The notes under the pieces: model-generated
Seen by the model: the letters and a program-made list of their open reading frames with translations, nothing else
Told to the model about the DNA's origin: nothing
The model's database searches: none
Shown: positions 8,709-17,529 of the stretch, piece by piece
Numbering within the stretch: the stretch's first letter is position 1
How the letters are laid out: every line of letters begins with the position of its first letter
Origin: Shimia sp. R9_2
Lineage (GTDB): Bacteria; Pseudomonadota; Alphaproteobacteria; Rhodobacterales; Rhodobacteraceae
Assembly: GCF_017743735.1 (NCBI RefSeq)
Contig: NZ_JAGHRO010000004.1
Coordinates: forward strand, 310,001 to 374,000
Length of the DNA: 64,000 nt
Reading direction: 5' to 3'
Position numbers and translations under genes: made by a program

Positions 8709-10271
8709 ATGCAGAAACTGATCGACCACCTGACAGCGCACCCAAGACAGCTCTATCTGGCGGCGGCCACCGCGATCACGCTTTTGCCTGTGGCCCTGTG
8801 GCTCGATTTGAACAGCCTGTCCCACCACAACCTGCATCGGCAGGCGACCGGTCTGAACCGGCTGATGGACAATATCCGCAGCTACTACGCCAGCAATGTT
8901 GAGGTCTTTGTGCGCGATGCAGATGGCGCACAACAGGCGACATTGCTCTACCGTCAAGAGGTCTCAGGTCCGGAACAGCTTGACGCCGGTGTCCCGTCAG
9001 CGGAAACCGCCGCGATCGCGCTGTCAGAACGCTTTTCAGAAATCCTGCCCGGTGTGACTTTCCGCTATGTGTTTGATGATTTGGGGACCGAGGCATCAGC
9101 CTCAGAGTTGAGCCCGTTTGAACGCAATGCGCTCACCACCCTGCGTGATCCTGACAACAAGCGCCCTCATCTTGTGCAGGAACAAGGCGGCCTCTTTGGT
9201 CACCGTCTGACCATGGCGACGCCGCTGATCCATGCTGAAGATTGCCCGGATTGTGTGGCGGTTGGCGGCACCGACACTGCAGCCTCTTGGCCTCCTGAAG
9301 CGGTGCGTGGCTTGCAAATCGTGCATGTACGCCAGCCGCTTTCTCTGAACCTGAGCTCATTCAAATTCCTGCTGACCTATATGCTGGTGGCTGGCTTTCT
9401 GGTGGTGACCTTTGCCCGCCACCAGTTGCAACTGGCCGGCAAATTCCGCGACGCCAACAAAGAGCTGACAGAGAACAACGCCTTTCTGGCCGATGTCTCC
9501 CTCAAAATCTCCAAATATCTGGAACCGCAGGTCTACCGCTCGATATTTGAGGGGGAGAAAGACGCCTCCATCAGCACTGAGCGCAAAAAGCTGACGGTGT
9601 TCTTCAGCGACATCAAAGACTTCACCGCCACCACGGAACGGATGCAGCCCGAAGAGCTGACTGCGCTGCTGAATGAATACTTCTCGGAAATGGGGCTGAT
9701 CGCTGCCAAGCACGGTGCCACCATCGACAAGTTTATCGGCGATGCGATTGTTGCCTTTGTGGGGGATCCCTCCACCCAAGGCGTGTCCGAAGACGCGCGT
9801 GCCTGTGTGCGCATGGCGCTCGAAATGCAGCAACGTTTGGATGAGCTGGAACAGATCTGGCGGGCACGCGGCGTGGAACACCCGTTCCGCGCCCGTATGG
9901 GGCTCAATACCGGTTACTGTAACGTGGGCAATTTCGGCTCAGAAACCCGCATGGATTACACGATCATCGGCGCGGAGGCCAATCTTGCCGCGCGGCTGGA
10001 AGGCATTGCGGAGCCCGGCGGCATTGTAATGAGCTATGAAACCTACGCCCATGCCCGTGATCTGGTCGATGCCGAGCCGCTGGAGCCACAACACTTCAAA
10101 GGCATCTCGCGCGCCATCACCCCCTATCGTGTGCTGCGCCACGGCACCAACCGCCGCGCCGCCAGCGCCACCGAGCAAGGCGACAAGCTTGTGGTGGAAA
10201 TGCAGGGGCTGGATGCTGCGAGCCGCGAGAAAATCACAGCAGCAGTGCGCGCCGCGCTGGACGAGGTTTAA
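8709..10271 (+). CDS. Membrane-bound class III adenylate cyclase
   Basis: A 520-residue protein. Membrane helices at about residues 16-36 and 219-237 flank a periplasmic sensor of about 180 residues resembling DUF3365-type domains and containing a Cys pair (EDCPDCVAV). The C-terminal cyclase domain has both metal-binding aspartates (FFSDIKDFT, Asp301; DKFIGDAIVAFVG, Asp345), and the purine-recognition and catalytic stretch MDYTIIGAEANLAARLEG. It should make cAMP in response to a periplasmic signal. The start at 8709 is chosen over the longer frame, whose extra 105 residues overlap the previous gene and look non-coding. Confidence 0.92.
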   Translation: MQKLIDHLTAHPRQLYLAAATAITLLPVALWLDLNSLSHHNLHRQATGLNRLMDNIRSYYASNVEVFVRDADGAQQATLLYRQEVSGPEQLDAGVPSAETAAIALSERFSEILPGVTFRYVFDDLGTEASASELSPFERNALTTLRDPDNKRPHLVQEQGGLFGHRLTMATPLIHAEDCPDCVAVGGTDTAASWPPEAVRGLQIVHVRQPLSLNLSSFKFLLTYMLVAGFLVVTFARHQLQLAGKFRDANKELTENNAFLADVSLKISKYLEPQVYRSIFEGEKDASISTERKKLTVFFSDIKDFTATTERMQPEELTALLNEYFSEMGLIAAKHGATIDKFIGDAIVAFVGDPSTQGVSEDARACVRMALEMQQRLDELEQIWRARGVEHPFRARMGLNTGYCNVGNFGSETRMDYTIIGAEANLAARLEGIAEPGGIVMSYETYAHARDLVDAEPLEPQHFKGISRAITPYRVLRHGTNRRAASATEQGDKLVVEMQGLDAASREKITAAVRAALDEV

Positions 10272-10292
10272 AGGCGCAACGCAAGCGCCTTT
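10270..10292 (+). terminator. Weak terminator-like hairpin after the cyclase gene
   Basis: Perfect 8-bp inverted repeat AAAGGCGC / GCGCCTTT with a 7-base loop overlapping the cyclase stop codon. Its T run is only three bases, so termination may be partial. Confidence 0.5.
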
Positions 10293-10464
10293 GGGTGGCA
10301 CTATTGCCCGATCAATAGCGCGCCAAAAGAGCGGCCTCTTGCAGCCAATGCACAACGCCGCGTCTTTTTTGTGGTTTCGCTTGTGATCCTTTTCAATTTG
10401 ATGCACCAAAGGCCGGTAGATTTCAGCCGCCCCTGATTGCGCGGCACATGGAAGGACAACGAGC

Positions 10465-11451
10465 ATGGCTGACGGCATCATGGACAGCAACACAAAGCCC
10501 ACTGAAGACATTGATCTGCGCGAAGTCTTTGGCATCGACAGCGATATGAAAATCAAGGGTTTTGAAGAGCGTACAGACCGTGTGCCGGAAATCGACCCGA
10601 CCTATAAGTTTGATCCCGAAACCACACTGGCGATCCTCGCAGGCTTTGGCCATAACCGCCGCGTGATGATTCAGGGCTATCACGGCACCGGTAAATCCAC
10701 CCACATCGAGCAGGTTGCTGCGCGTCTGAACTGGCCCTGTGTGCGTGTGAACCTCGACAGCCACATCAGCCGTATCGACCTGATCGGTAAGGATGCGATC
10801 AAGCTGCGCGACGGCAAGCAGGTCACTGAATTCCACGAAGGCATCCTGCCATGGGCGCTGCGCAACCCGACTGCGATCGTTTTTGACGAATATGATGCGG
10901 GCCGTGCGGACGTGATGTTTGTGATCCAGCGTGTGCTGGAAGCCGACGGTAAGCTGACGCTGCTTGACCAAAACGAAGTGATCAAGCCGAACCCCTACTT
11001 CCGCCTGTTTGCCACCGCAAACACCGTTGGTCTGGGTGACACCACCGGCCTCTATCACGGCACCCAACAGATCAACCAAGCCCAGATGGACCGTTGGTCG
11101 CTGGTCAGCACGCTCAACTATCTGAGCCATGACGCTGAAGCCGCCATCGTTCTGTCCAAAGCGCCGCACTACAACACCGCTGAGGGCCGCAAGATTGTGA
11201 ACCAGATGGTCACCGTCGCAGACCTGACCCGGACAGCCTTCATGAACGGCGACCTCTCCACCGTGATGAGCCCACGGACCGTGATCAACTGGGCCGCGAA
11301 CGCGGAAATCTTCCGCAATGTCGGCTATGCCTTCCGCCTGAGCTTCCTGAACAAATGTGACGAGCTGGAGCGCCAGACCGTTGCAGAGTTCTACCAGCGC
11401 TGCTTTGACGAAGAACTGCCAGAAAGCGCAGCCAGCGTCAGCCTCGGCTAA
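10465..11451 (+). CDS. cobS: Cobaltochelatase subunit CobS
   Basis: A 328-residue AAA+ ATPase of the aerobic cobalamin pathway. With CobT it forms the ATPase ring that drives the CobN subunit to insert cobalt into hydrogenobyrinate a,c-diamide. Walker A is GYHGTGKS (residues 71-78) and Walker B IVFDEYD (138-144); the arginine-finger region SPRTVINWA follows. Length and sequence are typical. A strong terminator follows, so cobS is transcribed separately from cobT, which lies 0.7 kb downstream. Confidence 0.97.
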   Translation: MADGIMDSNTKPTEDIDLREVFGIDSDMKIKGFEERTDRVPEIDPTYKFDPETTLAILAGFGHNRRVMIQGYHGTGKSTHIEQVAARLNWPCVRVNLDSHISRIDLIGKDAIKLRDGKQVTEFHEGILPWALRNPTAIVFDEYDAGRADVMFVIQRVLEADGKLTLLDQNEVIKPNPYFRLFATANTVGLGDTTGLYHGTQQINQAQMDRWSLVSTLNYLSHDAEAAIVLSKAPHYNTAEGRKIVNQMVTVADLTRTAFMNGDLSTVMSPRTVINWAANAEIFRNVGYAFRLSFLNKCDELERQTVAEFYQRCFDEELPESAASVSLG

Positions 11452-11472
11452 GCCTGCTGTCAGAGATTTTAG

Positions 11473-11500
11473 AAGCCGCCTCCTTGAGGCGGCTTTTTTT
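11473..11500 (+). terminator. Rho-independent terminator of cobS
   Basis: Perfect stem AAGCCGCCTC / GAGGCGGCTT with a 3-base loop and a run of seven T, 22 bases after the cobS stop. Confidence 0.95.
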
Positions 11501-11672
11501 GTTGGCATGACGCCCAACCTGCGGCTTGAATGTTGCGCGTTTAGCAAAGCCTCCAGATCGAAGCCACAGAACGTCCATACCTCAGGCACACTCACCCATA
11601 CGTGAGATATATTTGCACTATCATTTGTATATACAGCATTGACTGACCGGCGAAGCGTCATAAACTTGTTAC

Positions 11673-12089
11673 ATGACATATTCAGCACGCACGACCTTCC
11701 GCAGCCTTCTCTGTGGCGCCGCCCTGCTGACCATGGGCACCGCTGCATCTTCTTTGCCAATCTGGCCGCACCAACAAGCGCAGGCCTTTGCCACCTGCTC
11801 CGGGCGCATCTCGGCGCTGACCACACATCAGCGTGCGGTTCAAAACCCCGAGGCCGACGGCAATGCCGCCTTGGTGGAAACCTTTGATCTGATGCTTGAA
11901 GCGGTGTTGCCCGATGCCTTGCCAGACGAGGATGGCACGCAGGTGTCCGTGCAGTGGCGCGCGCAGGGCTGGAGCGAAGTCGCCGGTCTGCTCGCGCATT
12001 CTTTCTACAGCTTTGATCGCGGTGTGGCAGAACGCGCCGAGGCGGCGCTTGTCCAGCGTATTGCCGATTGCCGCAACATGGTGCTGTGA
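11673..12089 (+). CDS. Small secreted protein between cobS and cobT, function unknown
   Basis: A 138-residue protein with an N-terminal signal peptide (hydrophobic residues about 9-26, cleavage near AQAFA, residue 40, or earlier). The mature part is helical with two Cys (ATCSGR and IADCRN) that could form a disulfide. It lies between cobS and cobT on the same strand but after the cobS terminator, so it has its own promoter in the preceding 170 bp. I do not recognise the family. Confidence 0.75.
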   Translation: MTYSARTTFRSLLCGAALLTMGTAASSLPIWPHQQAQAFATCSGRISALTTHQRAVQNPEADGNAALVETFDLMLEAVLPDALPDEDGTQVSVQWRAQGWSEVAGLLAHSFYSFDRGVAERAEAALVQRIADCRNMVL

Positions 12090-12169
12090 GCGTGGCAGTG
12101 TTGCCATTTTGGCCGCGACGTTCAGACCATAGGAAATCGCATTCACGCCTTGCACATGCCGCCGCTCCC

Positions 12170-12181
12170 GTGATTAATCAC
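12170..12181. promoter_or_regulatory. Perfect 12-bp palindrome just before the cobT start
   Basis: GTGATTAATCAC is a perfect palindrome ending four bases before the cobT ATG, covering the place where the ribosome-binding site would lie. It could be an operator or could affect translation; this is inference from position and symmetry. Confidence 0.4.
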
Positions 12182-12185
12182 AGGC

Positions 12186-14060
12186 ATGATCAAGAAGTCC
12201 GACAACCCCGCTGATCCGTTCAAAAAGGCCTTGGCAGAGGCCACCAAAGTGATGGCCGACGATCCGGAATTGTCGGTGACCTACACGGTTGATCCCTCCG
12301 GCATTTCCGGCGACAGCGTGCGCCTGCCGCAAGTGAGCCGTCGCATGACCCGCGATGAGGTGCTTTTGGCACGCGGCACGGCGGATGCGCTGGCGCTGCA
12401 GCACAAATATCACGATGACGCGACCCACCTGCGTTATGCGCCCGGTCAAGGCATGGCACGTGACCTCTATGAGGCGATGGAGACCGCGCGCTGCGAGGCC
12501 ATGGGCGCGCGCGAGATGCCGGGCACCGCGACCAATATTGACGTCAAGATCAGCCATGAGGCTGCAGGCCGCGGCTATGGTGAGATCACCGCCCGCGATC
12601 AGGCCCCTCTGGCCACCGCCGCAGGTTATCTGATCCGCTATCTGGCAACCGGCCGCGATCTGCCCCCGGCGGCGGCCAATGTGATGGAACTGTGGCGCGG
12701 CTATATCGAACAAAACGCTGGCGAACATCTGGATGATCTGCAGGATCTTCTGTCAGATCAGCAGGCCTTTGCGAAGTTCGCCCGTCAGATCATCGACGAC
12801 CTCGGCTACGGCGACCAGCTTGGCGACGACCCCGACGATCTTGAGGATGATCAGGACGAGGCGGAACCGGAATCCGAGGAAGAGGACAACCCGGACAGCA
12901 CCGGCGAGGACGATCAGGACGAAGAAGACGCGGAAGCCAACCCTGAGCAGTCTCAGGAAGAGCAGCAGGACATGTCCGAAGCTCAGGTCACAATGGATGA
13001 CATGGCCGAAGACGAAATGTCTGATGAGGCGGAAATGCCTGATGGCGAGGCTCCGCTTGATCCGCCGCCGCCCCCTCCGGTGTCTGAGGCTGACCCGAAC
13101 TATGTGGTTTTTGACACCACCAACGACGAAGAGATCGCAGCCGAAGATCTGGCCGAGCCTGTCGAGCTTGAGCGCCTACGCGCCTATCTCGACCAGCAGC
13201 TTGAGCCGCTCAAAGGCGCGGTGAGCCGCCTTGCGAACCGCCTGCAGCGCCGCCTGCAGGCCCAGCAGAACCGCAGCTGGGAGTTTGATTTGGAGGAAGG
13301 CACGCTGGATGCGGGCCGTCTGGCGCGGGTTGTGGCCAACCCGACCACACCTCTGAGCTTCAAAATGGAGCATGACACCGAATTTCGCGACACTGTCGTG
13401 ACGCTGCTTCTGGACAACTCGGGCTCCATGCGTGGCCGCCCGATCTCTATTGCCGCGATTTGCGCCGATGTGCTTGCGCGCACGCTTGAGCGCTGCAACG
13501 TGAAGGTCGAAATCCTCGGCTTCACGACGCGCGCTTGGAAAGGCGGTTTGGCCCGGGAGAAATGGCTCAATGAAGGCCGTCCGCAACAGCCCGGTCGTCT
13601 CAACGATCTGCGCCACATCATCTACAAACACGCCGACGCCCCATGGCGGCGCGTGCGCCCAAATCTGGGCCTGATGATGAAAGAAGGCCTGCTCAAGGAA
13701 AACATCGACGGGGAGGCGCTGGAGTGGGCGCACCGGCGGATGATGATGCGGCCAGAGCAGCGTAAAATCCTGATGGTGATTTCGGACGGCGCGCCGGTGG
13801 ATGACAGCACCCTGTCGGTCAACCCGGCCAACTATTTGGAAAAACACCTGCGTGACGTGATTGCGATGGTGGAAAAACGCAAGCTTGTTGAACTGCTGGC
13901 CATCGGCATCGGTCACGATGTGACCCGCTACTACGACCGCGCGGTGACCATCACCGATGTGGAACAGCTGGCCGGCGCCATGACTGAACAGCTGGCGGCC
14001 CTGTTTGACAGCGACCCGCGTGCGCGTGCACGTGTGATGGGCATGCGCAAAGCGGGTTAA
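12186..14060 (+). CDS. cobT: Cobaltochelatase subunit CobT
   Basis: A 624-residue partner of CobS in aerobic cobaltochelatase. The N-terminal helical domain (1-205) is followed by a very acidic low-complexity linker (about 211-330, rich in Asp and Glu, with a run of six Pro near 293), then a C-terminal von Willebrand A domain whose metal-ion (MIDAS) site is [13 protein letters not shown] (Asp410, Ser412, Ser414). This domain plan is the standard one for CobT. A perfect palindrome lies immediately before the start codon. CobN is not in the window. The gene is followed by an intergenic repeat. Confidence 0.96.
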   Translation: MIKKSDNPADPFKKALAEATKVMADDPELSVTYTVDPSGISGDSVRLPQVSRRMTRDEVLLARGTADALALQHKYHDDATHLRYAPGQGMARDLYEAMETARCEAMGAREMPGTATNIDVKISHEAAGRGYGEITARDQAPLATAAGYLIRYLATGRDLPPAAANVMELWRGYIEQNAGEHLDDLQDLLSDQQAFAKFARQIIDDLGYGDQLGDDPDDLEDDQDEAEPESEEEDNPDSTGEDDQDEEDAEANPEQSQEEQQDMSEAQVTMDDMAEDEMSDEAEMPDGEAPLDPPPPPPVSEADPNYVVFDTTNDEEIAAEDLAEPVELERLRAYLDQQLEPLKGAVSRLANRLQRRLQAQQNRSWEFDLEEGTLDAGRLARVVANPTTPLSFKMEHDTEFRDTVVTLLLDNSGSMRGRPISIAAICADVLARTLERCNVKVEILGFTTRAWKGGLAREKWLNEGRPQQPGRLNDLRHIIYKHADAPWRRVRPNLGLMMKEGLLKENIDGEALEWAHRRMMMRPEQRKILMVISDGAPVDDSTLSVNPANYLEKHLRDVIAMVEKRKLVELLAIGIGHDVTRYYDRAVTITDVEQLAGAMTEQLAALFDSDPRARARVMGMRKAG

Positions 14061-14066
14061 GGGATA

Positions 14067-14190
14067 GGGGCTCTGCCCCTGTCACATCTGCGATGTGCCC
14101 ACCCCGGGATATTTGACGAATGAGAAGCCGGTTTTCTCATACGCCAAATGTCCCACCCAATATCCTGGGGCTGAGGGGCTGCCCCCTCCC
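14067..14190. repeat. Intergenic repeat family 1, copy A (two inverted halves)
   Basis: Plus-strand half at 14067-14126: a GGGGCTCTGCCCC palindrome, then CACATCTGCGATGTG, then CCCCGGGATATTT and TGAGAA. It is followed by an inverted, diverged second half (14133-14190: TTCTCAT, CAATATCCTGGGG, GGGGCTGCCCC). The same units occur at 34308-34369, 37086-37106, 47290-47358 and 63504-63571. It lies just after cobT. Confidence 0.8.
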
Positions 14191-14289
14191 CGCGCCCCCA
14201 ATGCCAGTTCCCCCTCTTACTGACTTGCCATTGCAGAGCGATTGCGTATCACTGAACGCGCGTTCAACCTATAGCCACGGAGCCTCACC

Positions 14290-16086
14290 ATGTTTCAGGA
14301 TTTCAACGTCACCGCACGCCCGGAACAAGGCCCTGCCCGGCTTGAGAAACTGCGCGGCGTTCTGAAGGCGCAAGGGCTGGACGGGTTTCTGGTGCCGCGC
14401 GCGGATGCCCATCAGGGGGAATATGTCGCGCCGCGTGACGATCGTCTGGCCTGGCTGACGAGCTTTACCGGCTCAGCCGGGTTCTGCGTGGTGCTGAGCG
14501 ACATCGCCGGTGTTTTTGTCGACGGGCGCTACCGCACACAGGTCAAAGAACAGGTGGCGGACTGCTACACCCCAGTGGACTGGCCTGAGGTGCTGCCAGG
14601 GCCTTGGATTGTGGAGCATCTGGGCGCGGGGCGCGTTGGCTTTGACCCTTGGCTCTACACCATCGGCCAGCTTGAAGCCCTGCAAAAAGCGGTGGCTGGC
14701 ACCGACATCACCTTTGTGCCCATGGCCAACCCGATTGACGCAATCTGGGAGGATCAGCCTGACGCGCCAATGGCCGCCGTAAAAGCCCATCCCGCTGATA
14801 TTGCAGGAGAAAGCCACGCCCAGAAACGCGCCCGTTTGGCCGCCGAGCTGTCTTCCGCAGGCCATGACGCTGCGGTGATCACGCTTCCGGACAGCATCGC
14901 TTGGTTGCTCAACATCCGCGGCGCCGACATTCCGCGCAACCCGCTGGCCCATGGGTTTGCCATCCTCAACGCAGATGCCAACGTGGATCTTTTCATGGCA
15001 GAGGCAAAGCTTGCAGCGGTTCAGGACCATCTGGGCGCAGAGGTGCGTGTGCATGATCCAGCGGGCTTTATTGCGCATCTGACCAAATCTAGCGGCACCG
15101 TGCGACTGGACAAAGCAAGCGCACCAATCGCAGTGCAGGCCGCCGTCGCCCAGAGCGCGGCAGAGATCGCCTATGATCAGGATCCCAGCGTGATGCCAAA
15201 GGCGCGCAAAAACGCCGCAGAAATTGCAGGCATGGTGGAGGCGCACCTGCGGGACGGCGCGGCCGTCAGCACCTTCCTGAGCTGGTTTGACGCGCAGGAG
15301 AAAACCGCCCTCACCGAGATCGATGTGGTGCGCAAACTGGAAGACAGCCGCCGCGCCACCAATGCGCTGCTGGACATCAGCTTTGAGACCATTGCCGGCT
15401 CCGGCCCGCACGGCGCGATCATGCATTACCGCGTCACGGAAGACACCAACCGCCAGCTGCAAGAGGGCGAGCTGATGGTGCTCGACAGCGGCGGACAATA
15501 TGCCGATGGCACCACGGATATCACCCGTACTTTGCCGGTTGGCGAGGTCGACACTGAGGCCAAAGTGGCCTTCACCCGTGTGCTGCAGGGCATGATCGCC
15601 GTGTCGCGCATGCGCTTCCCCAAAGGCGTCGCCGGCAGCCATATCGAGGCCATTGGCCGTTTGCCCCTCTGGATGGCCGGGCAGGATTTTGATCACGGGT
15701 TGGGCCATGGTGTTGGCGCGTATCTCTGCGTGCATGAAGGCCCCCAACGCCTCAGCCGGGTGAGCGACGTGCCGCTTGAGGCAGGTATGATCCTGTCCAA
15801 CGAGCCAGGCTACTACCGCCCCGGTGCCTTTGGCATTCGCATCGAAAACCTGATTGTGGTTGAGGAGGCCCCTGCACTGCTCGGTGGCGACGATCACCGC
15901 GAAATGCTGCAATTCCGTACCCTGACCTTCACCCCCATTTCCCGCGAGCTGATCGTGCGCGACATGCTGAGCGCTGATGAGCGTGACTGGCTCAATGACT
16001 ACCATGCGACGTGTCGTCAGCTTTTGTCACCACGTCTCGCACCAGAGGAGAATGTGTGGTTGGATGGCGCAACTGCGCCGCTTTGA
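14290..16086 (+). CDS. Xaa-Pro aminopeptidase (M24B family, aminopeptidase P)
   Basis: A 598-residue protein with the three-domain layout of the long aminopeptidase P type: two creatinase-N-like domains (residues 1-310) and a C-terminal pita-bread metallopeptidase domain. Metal ligands and neighbours are visible: HGAIMHYRVTE, LDSGGQYADGTTDITRT (two Asp), FDHGLGHGVGAYLCVHEG (His), LSNEPGYYRPGAFGIRIENL (two Glu). It removes an N-terminal residue preceding proline. It is probably cytoplasmic and no operon partner is obvious. A good ribosome-binding site (GGAGCC) precedes ATG. Confidence 0.95.
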   Translation: MFQDFNVTARPEQGPARLEKLRGVLKAQGLDGFLVPRADAHQGEYVAPRDDRLAWLTSFTGSAGFCVVLSDIAGVFVDGRYRTQVKEQVADCYTPVDWPEVLPGPWIVEHLGAGRVGFDPWLYTIGQLEALQKAVAGTDITFVPMANPIDAIWEDQPDAPMAAVKAHPADIAGESHAQKRARLAAELSSAGHDAAVITLPDSIAWLLNIRGADIPRNPLAHGFAILNADANVDLFMAEAKLAAVQDHLGAEVRVHDPAGFIAHLTKSSGTVRLDKASAPIAVQAAVAQSAAEIAYDQDPSVMPKARKNAAEIAGMVEAHLRDGAAVSTFLSWFDAQEKTALTEIDVVRKLEDSRRATNALLDISFETIAGSGPHGAIMHYRVTEDTNRQLQEGELMVLDSGGQYADGTTDITRTLPVGEVDTEAKVAFTRVLQGMIAVSRMRFPKGVAGSHIEAIGRLPLWMAGQDFDHGLGHGVGAYLCVHEGPQRLSRVSDVPLEAGMILSNEPGYYRPGAFGIRIENLIVVEEAPALLGGDDHREMLQFRTLTFTPISRELIVRDMLSADERDWLNDYHATCRQLLSPRLAPEENVWLDGATAPL

Positions 16087-16169
16087 CTGTGCGGCAGGTC
16101 GTTTGAGCTGACATAGCGCTGTCACAAAGCGGCGATAGTGGCAACAGGATGAGGAAAAGGGGAAATTTG

Positions 16170-16514
16170 ATGAGCGGCAATATCACCATTCGCAAGGCAG
16201 ACGGCAATTGGGTTGTGCGGGCTGGCGGCGCCATTTTGGGCGAAAGCAGCGCGGCACTGGAGCTGAGCGAAGAGGGCCATGCCCCTGTGATCTATTTCCC
16301 CCGCGCCGATATCGCGACTGCCTTTCTGGACGACAGCGAAAAAACCACGCATTGCCCGCATAAGGGCGACGCCTCCTATTATTCCATCGTGACCAAGAGC
16401 ACGACCATCAAGGATGCCGCCTGGAGCTATGAGGCCCCGATTGAAGCGGTCGAGCGGATCAAGGCTCATATTGCCTTTCACGGCTCCGATTTGGTGACGG
16501 TCGAGCGCGTCTGA
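16170..16514 (+). CDS. DUF427 domain protein
   Basis: A 114-residue protein covering the whole DUF427 fold (ITIRKADGNWVVRAGGAI ... VIYFPRADI ... KTTHCPHKGDASYYSIV ... WSYEAPIEAVERIKAHIAFH). The family's function is not established. The start at 16170 (MSGNITIRK) is preferred to an in-frame ATG 21 bases earlier because AAAAGGGGA lies at the right distance. Confidence 0.88.
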   Translation: MSGNITIRKADGNWVVRAGGAILGESSAALELSEEGHAPVIYFPRADIATAFLDDSEKTTHCPHKGDASYYSIVTKSTTIKDAAWSYEAPIEAVERIKAHIAFHGSDLVTVERV

Positions 16515-16609
16515 TCTCACCTTTCCGCCCCAAGTCTTCTCGCCAAGAAGGCCGGAACGATGGCGGGCATGAAGACTGAGAGGCTTGCCTAAGGGTGGCC
16601 GGACAAGAA

Positions 16610-16633
16610 GACACCTGCGATCACGCAGGTGTC
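16610..16633 (+). terminator. Hairpin, probable terminator after the DUF427 gene
   Basis: Perfect 10-bp inverted repeat GACACCTGCG / CGCAGGTGTC with a four-base loop, followed only by GCTTTGC, so termination may be weak. Confidence 0.5.
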
Positions 16634-16717
16634 GCTTTGCATAAAGGCTGGCGAACGTGTGCCCCTGCACAGGAGCAGAACATCTACCCGTCTGTCGGCT
16701 TCCGCATTGGTTTTTCA

Positions 16718-16843
16718 ACGATCTCGGCGTCGGATCTGCGCCTCCTGATCGCGATCTTTTGTTTTGGCCTCTTGGCCGGTTTTCTGCCAGCTTGGTATGC
16801 ATATCGCATGGCGTTGGCAGATGGGCTGGCAACACGGCTTTGA
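16718..16843 (+). pseudogene. Remnant of an ABC transporter permease (FtsX/MacB type), C-terminus only
   Basis: The last 41 codons of an 82-codon open frame read TISASDLRLLIAIFCFGLLA then GFLPAWYAYRMALADGLATRL, which is the typical last membrane helix and tail of FtsX-like ABC permeases (L-A-G-x-x-P-A-W-x-A-Y). The codons before it (16595-16717) do not look like a permease. DUF3299 genes, as next door, are commonly found right after such permeases, so this is best read as a deleted permease whose last helix survives. Whether it is translated is unknown. Confidence 0.6.
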
Positions 16844-16860
16844 GTGTGAGGACACCAACG

Positions 16861-17517
16861 ATGAAACCGCTATTGACCGCAGCCGCAGCAGCGCTGATCT
16901 GTGCGGGCCTGAGCACCGCAAGCCTTGCTTCAGAGCCGCGTGAGCTGGGCTGGGATGATCTGGTGGGACCAACCACGCCGATCAAAAACCCCTTTGAAAC
17001 TCTCACCAACGAACAGATGGAAAACCTCGCCCGCGTGCTGCGGCTCGACACCATCGCCGAAGAGGACAATGACAAAGACGCCGCCGCCGACGCCAAAGCT
17101 CTGCGTGGGGTGCTATATGATCAGGGTGTGAAGGTGGATTTCCTGCTGTCTGAGCGCCTGCGCATCATGGCGCAGCTGGAGGCAGAGGCCAGCGCACCCA
17201 ATGACGCGGTGGTTGGCCAGTCCATCCGCCTGCCCGGCTACCTGCTGCCGCTTGAGATGAACGGCGACAAGGCCACCGAATTCCTGCTGGTGCCAACAGT
17301 CGGCGCCTGTATCCACGTGCCCCCGCCCCCTGCCAATCAGATTGTGCATGTGAGCTATCCCGAAGGCTTTGAGCCAGAGGGGCTTTACACCCCGGTCTGG
17401 ATAACGGGCGAGCTGCGCAACGATCCGACGATAAGCTCTTTGTTTCTGGTCGACGGAGATTCTGATGTCAGCGCGACCTACAAACTGCGGGCAACCTCTG
17501 TCGAGTTTTACGAGTAA
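16861..17517 (+). CDS. Secreted DUF3299 domain protein
   Basis: A 218-residue protein with a signal peptide (MKPLLTAAAAALICAGLSTA, cleavage near LASEP). The DUF3299 core is the C-terminal half: IRLPGYLLPLE, the conserved TEFLLVPTVGACIHVPPPPA motif with a Cys and a His, and VWITGELR. The family is periplasmic and normally accompanies MacB-like ABC transporters; here only a scrap of the permease is left upstream. The start at 16861 follows a GTGAGGA site and is preferred to a longer frame that lacks a signal peptide. Confidence 0.85.
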   Translation: MKPLLTAAAAALICAGLSTASLASEPRELGWDDLVGPTTPIKNPFETLTNEQMENLARVLRLDTIAEEDNDKDAAADAKALRGVLYDQGVKVDFLLSERLRIMAQLEAEASAPNDAVVGQSIRLPGYLLPLEMNGDKATEFLLVPTVGACIHVPPPPANQIVHVSYPEGFEPEGLYTPVWITGELRNDPTISSLFLVDGDSDVSATYKLRATSVEFYE

Positions 17518-17529
17518 GCGCGCCTGCGC

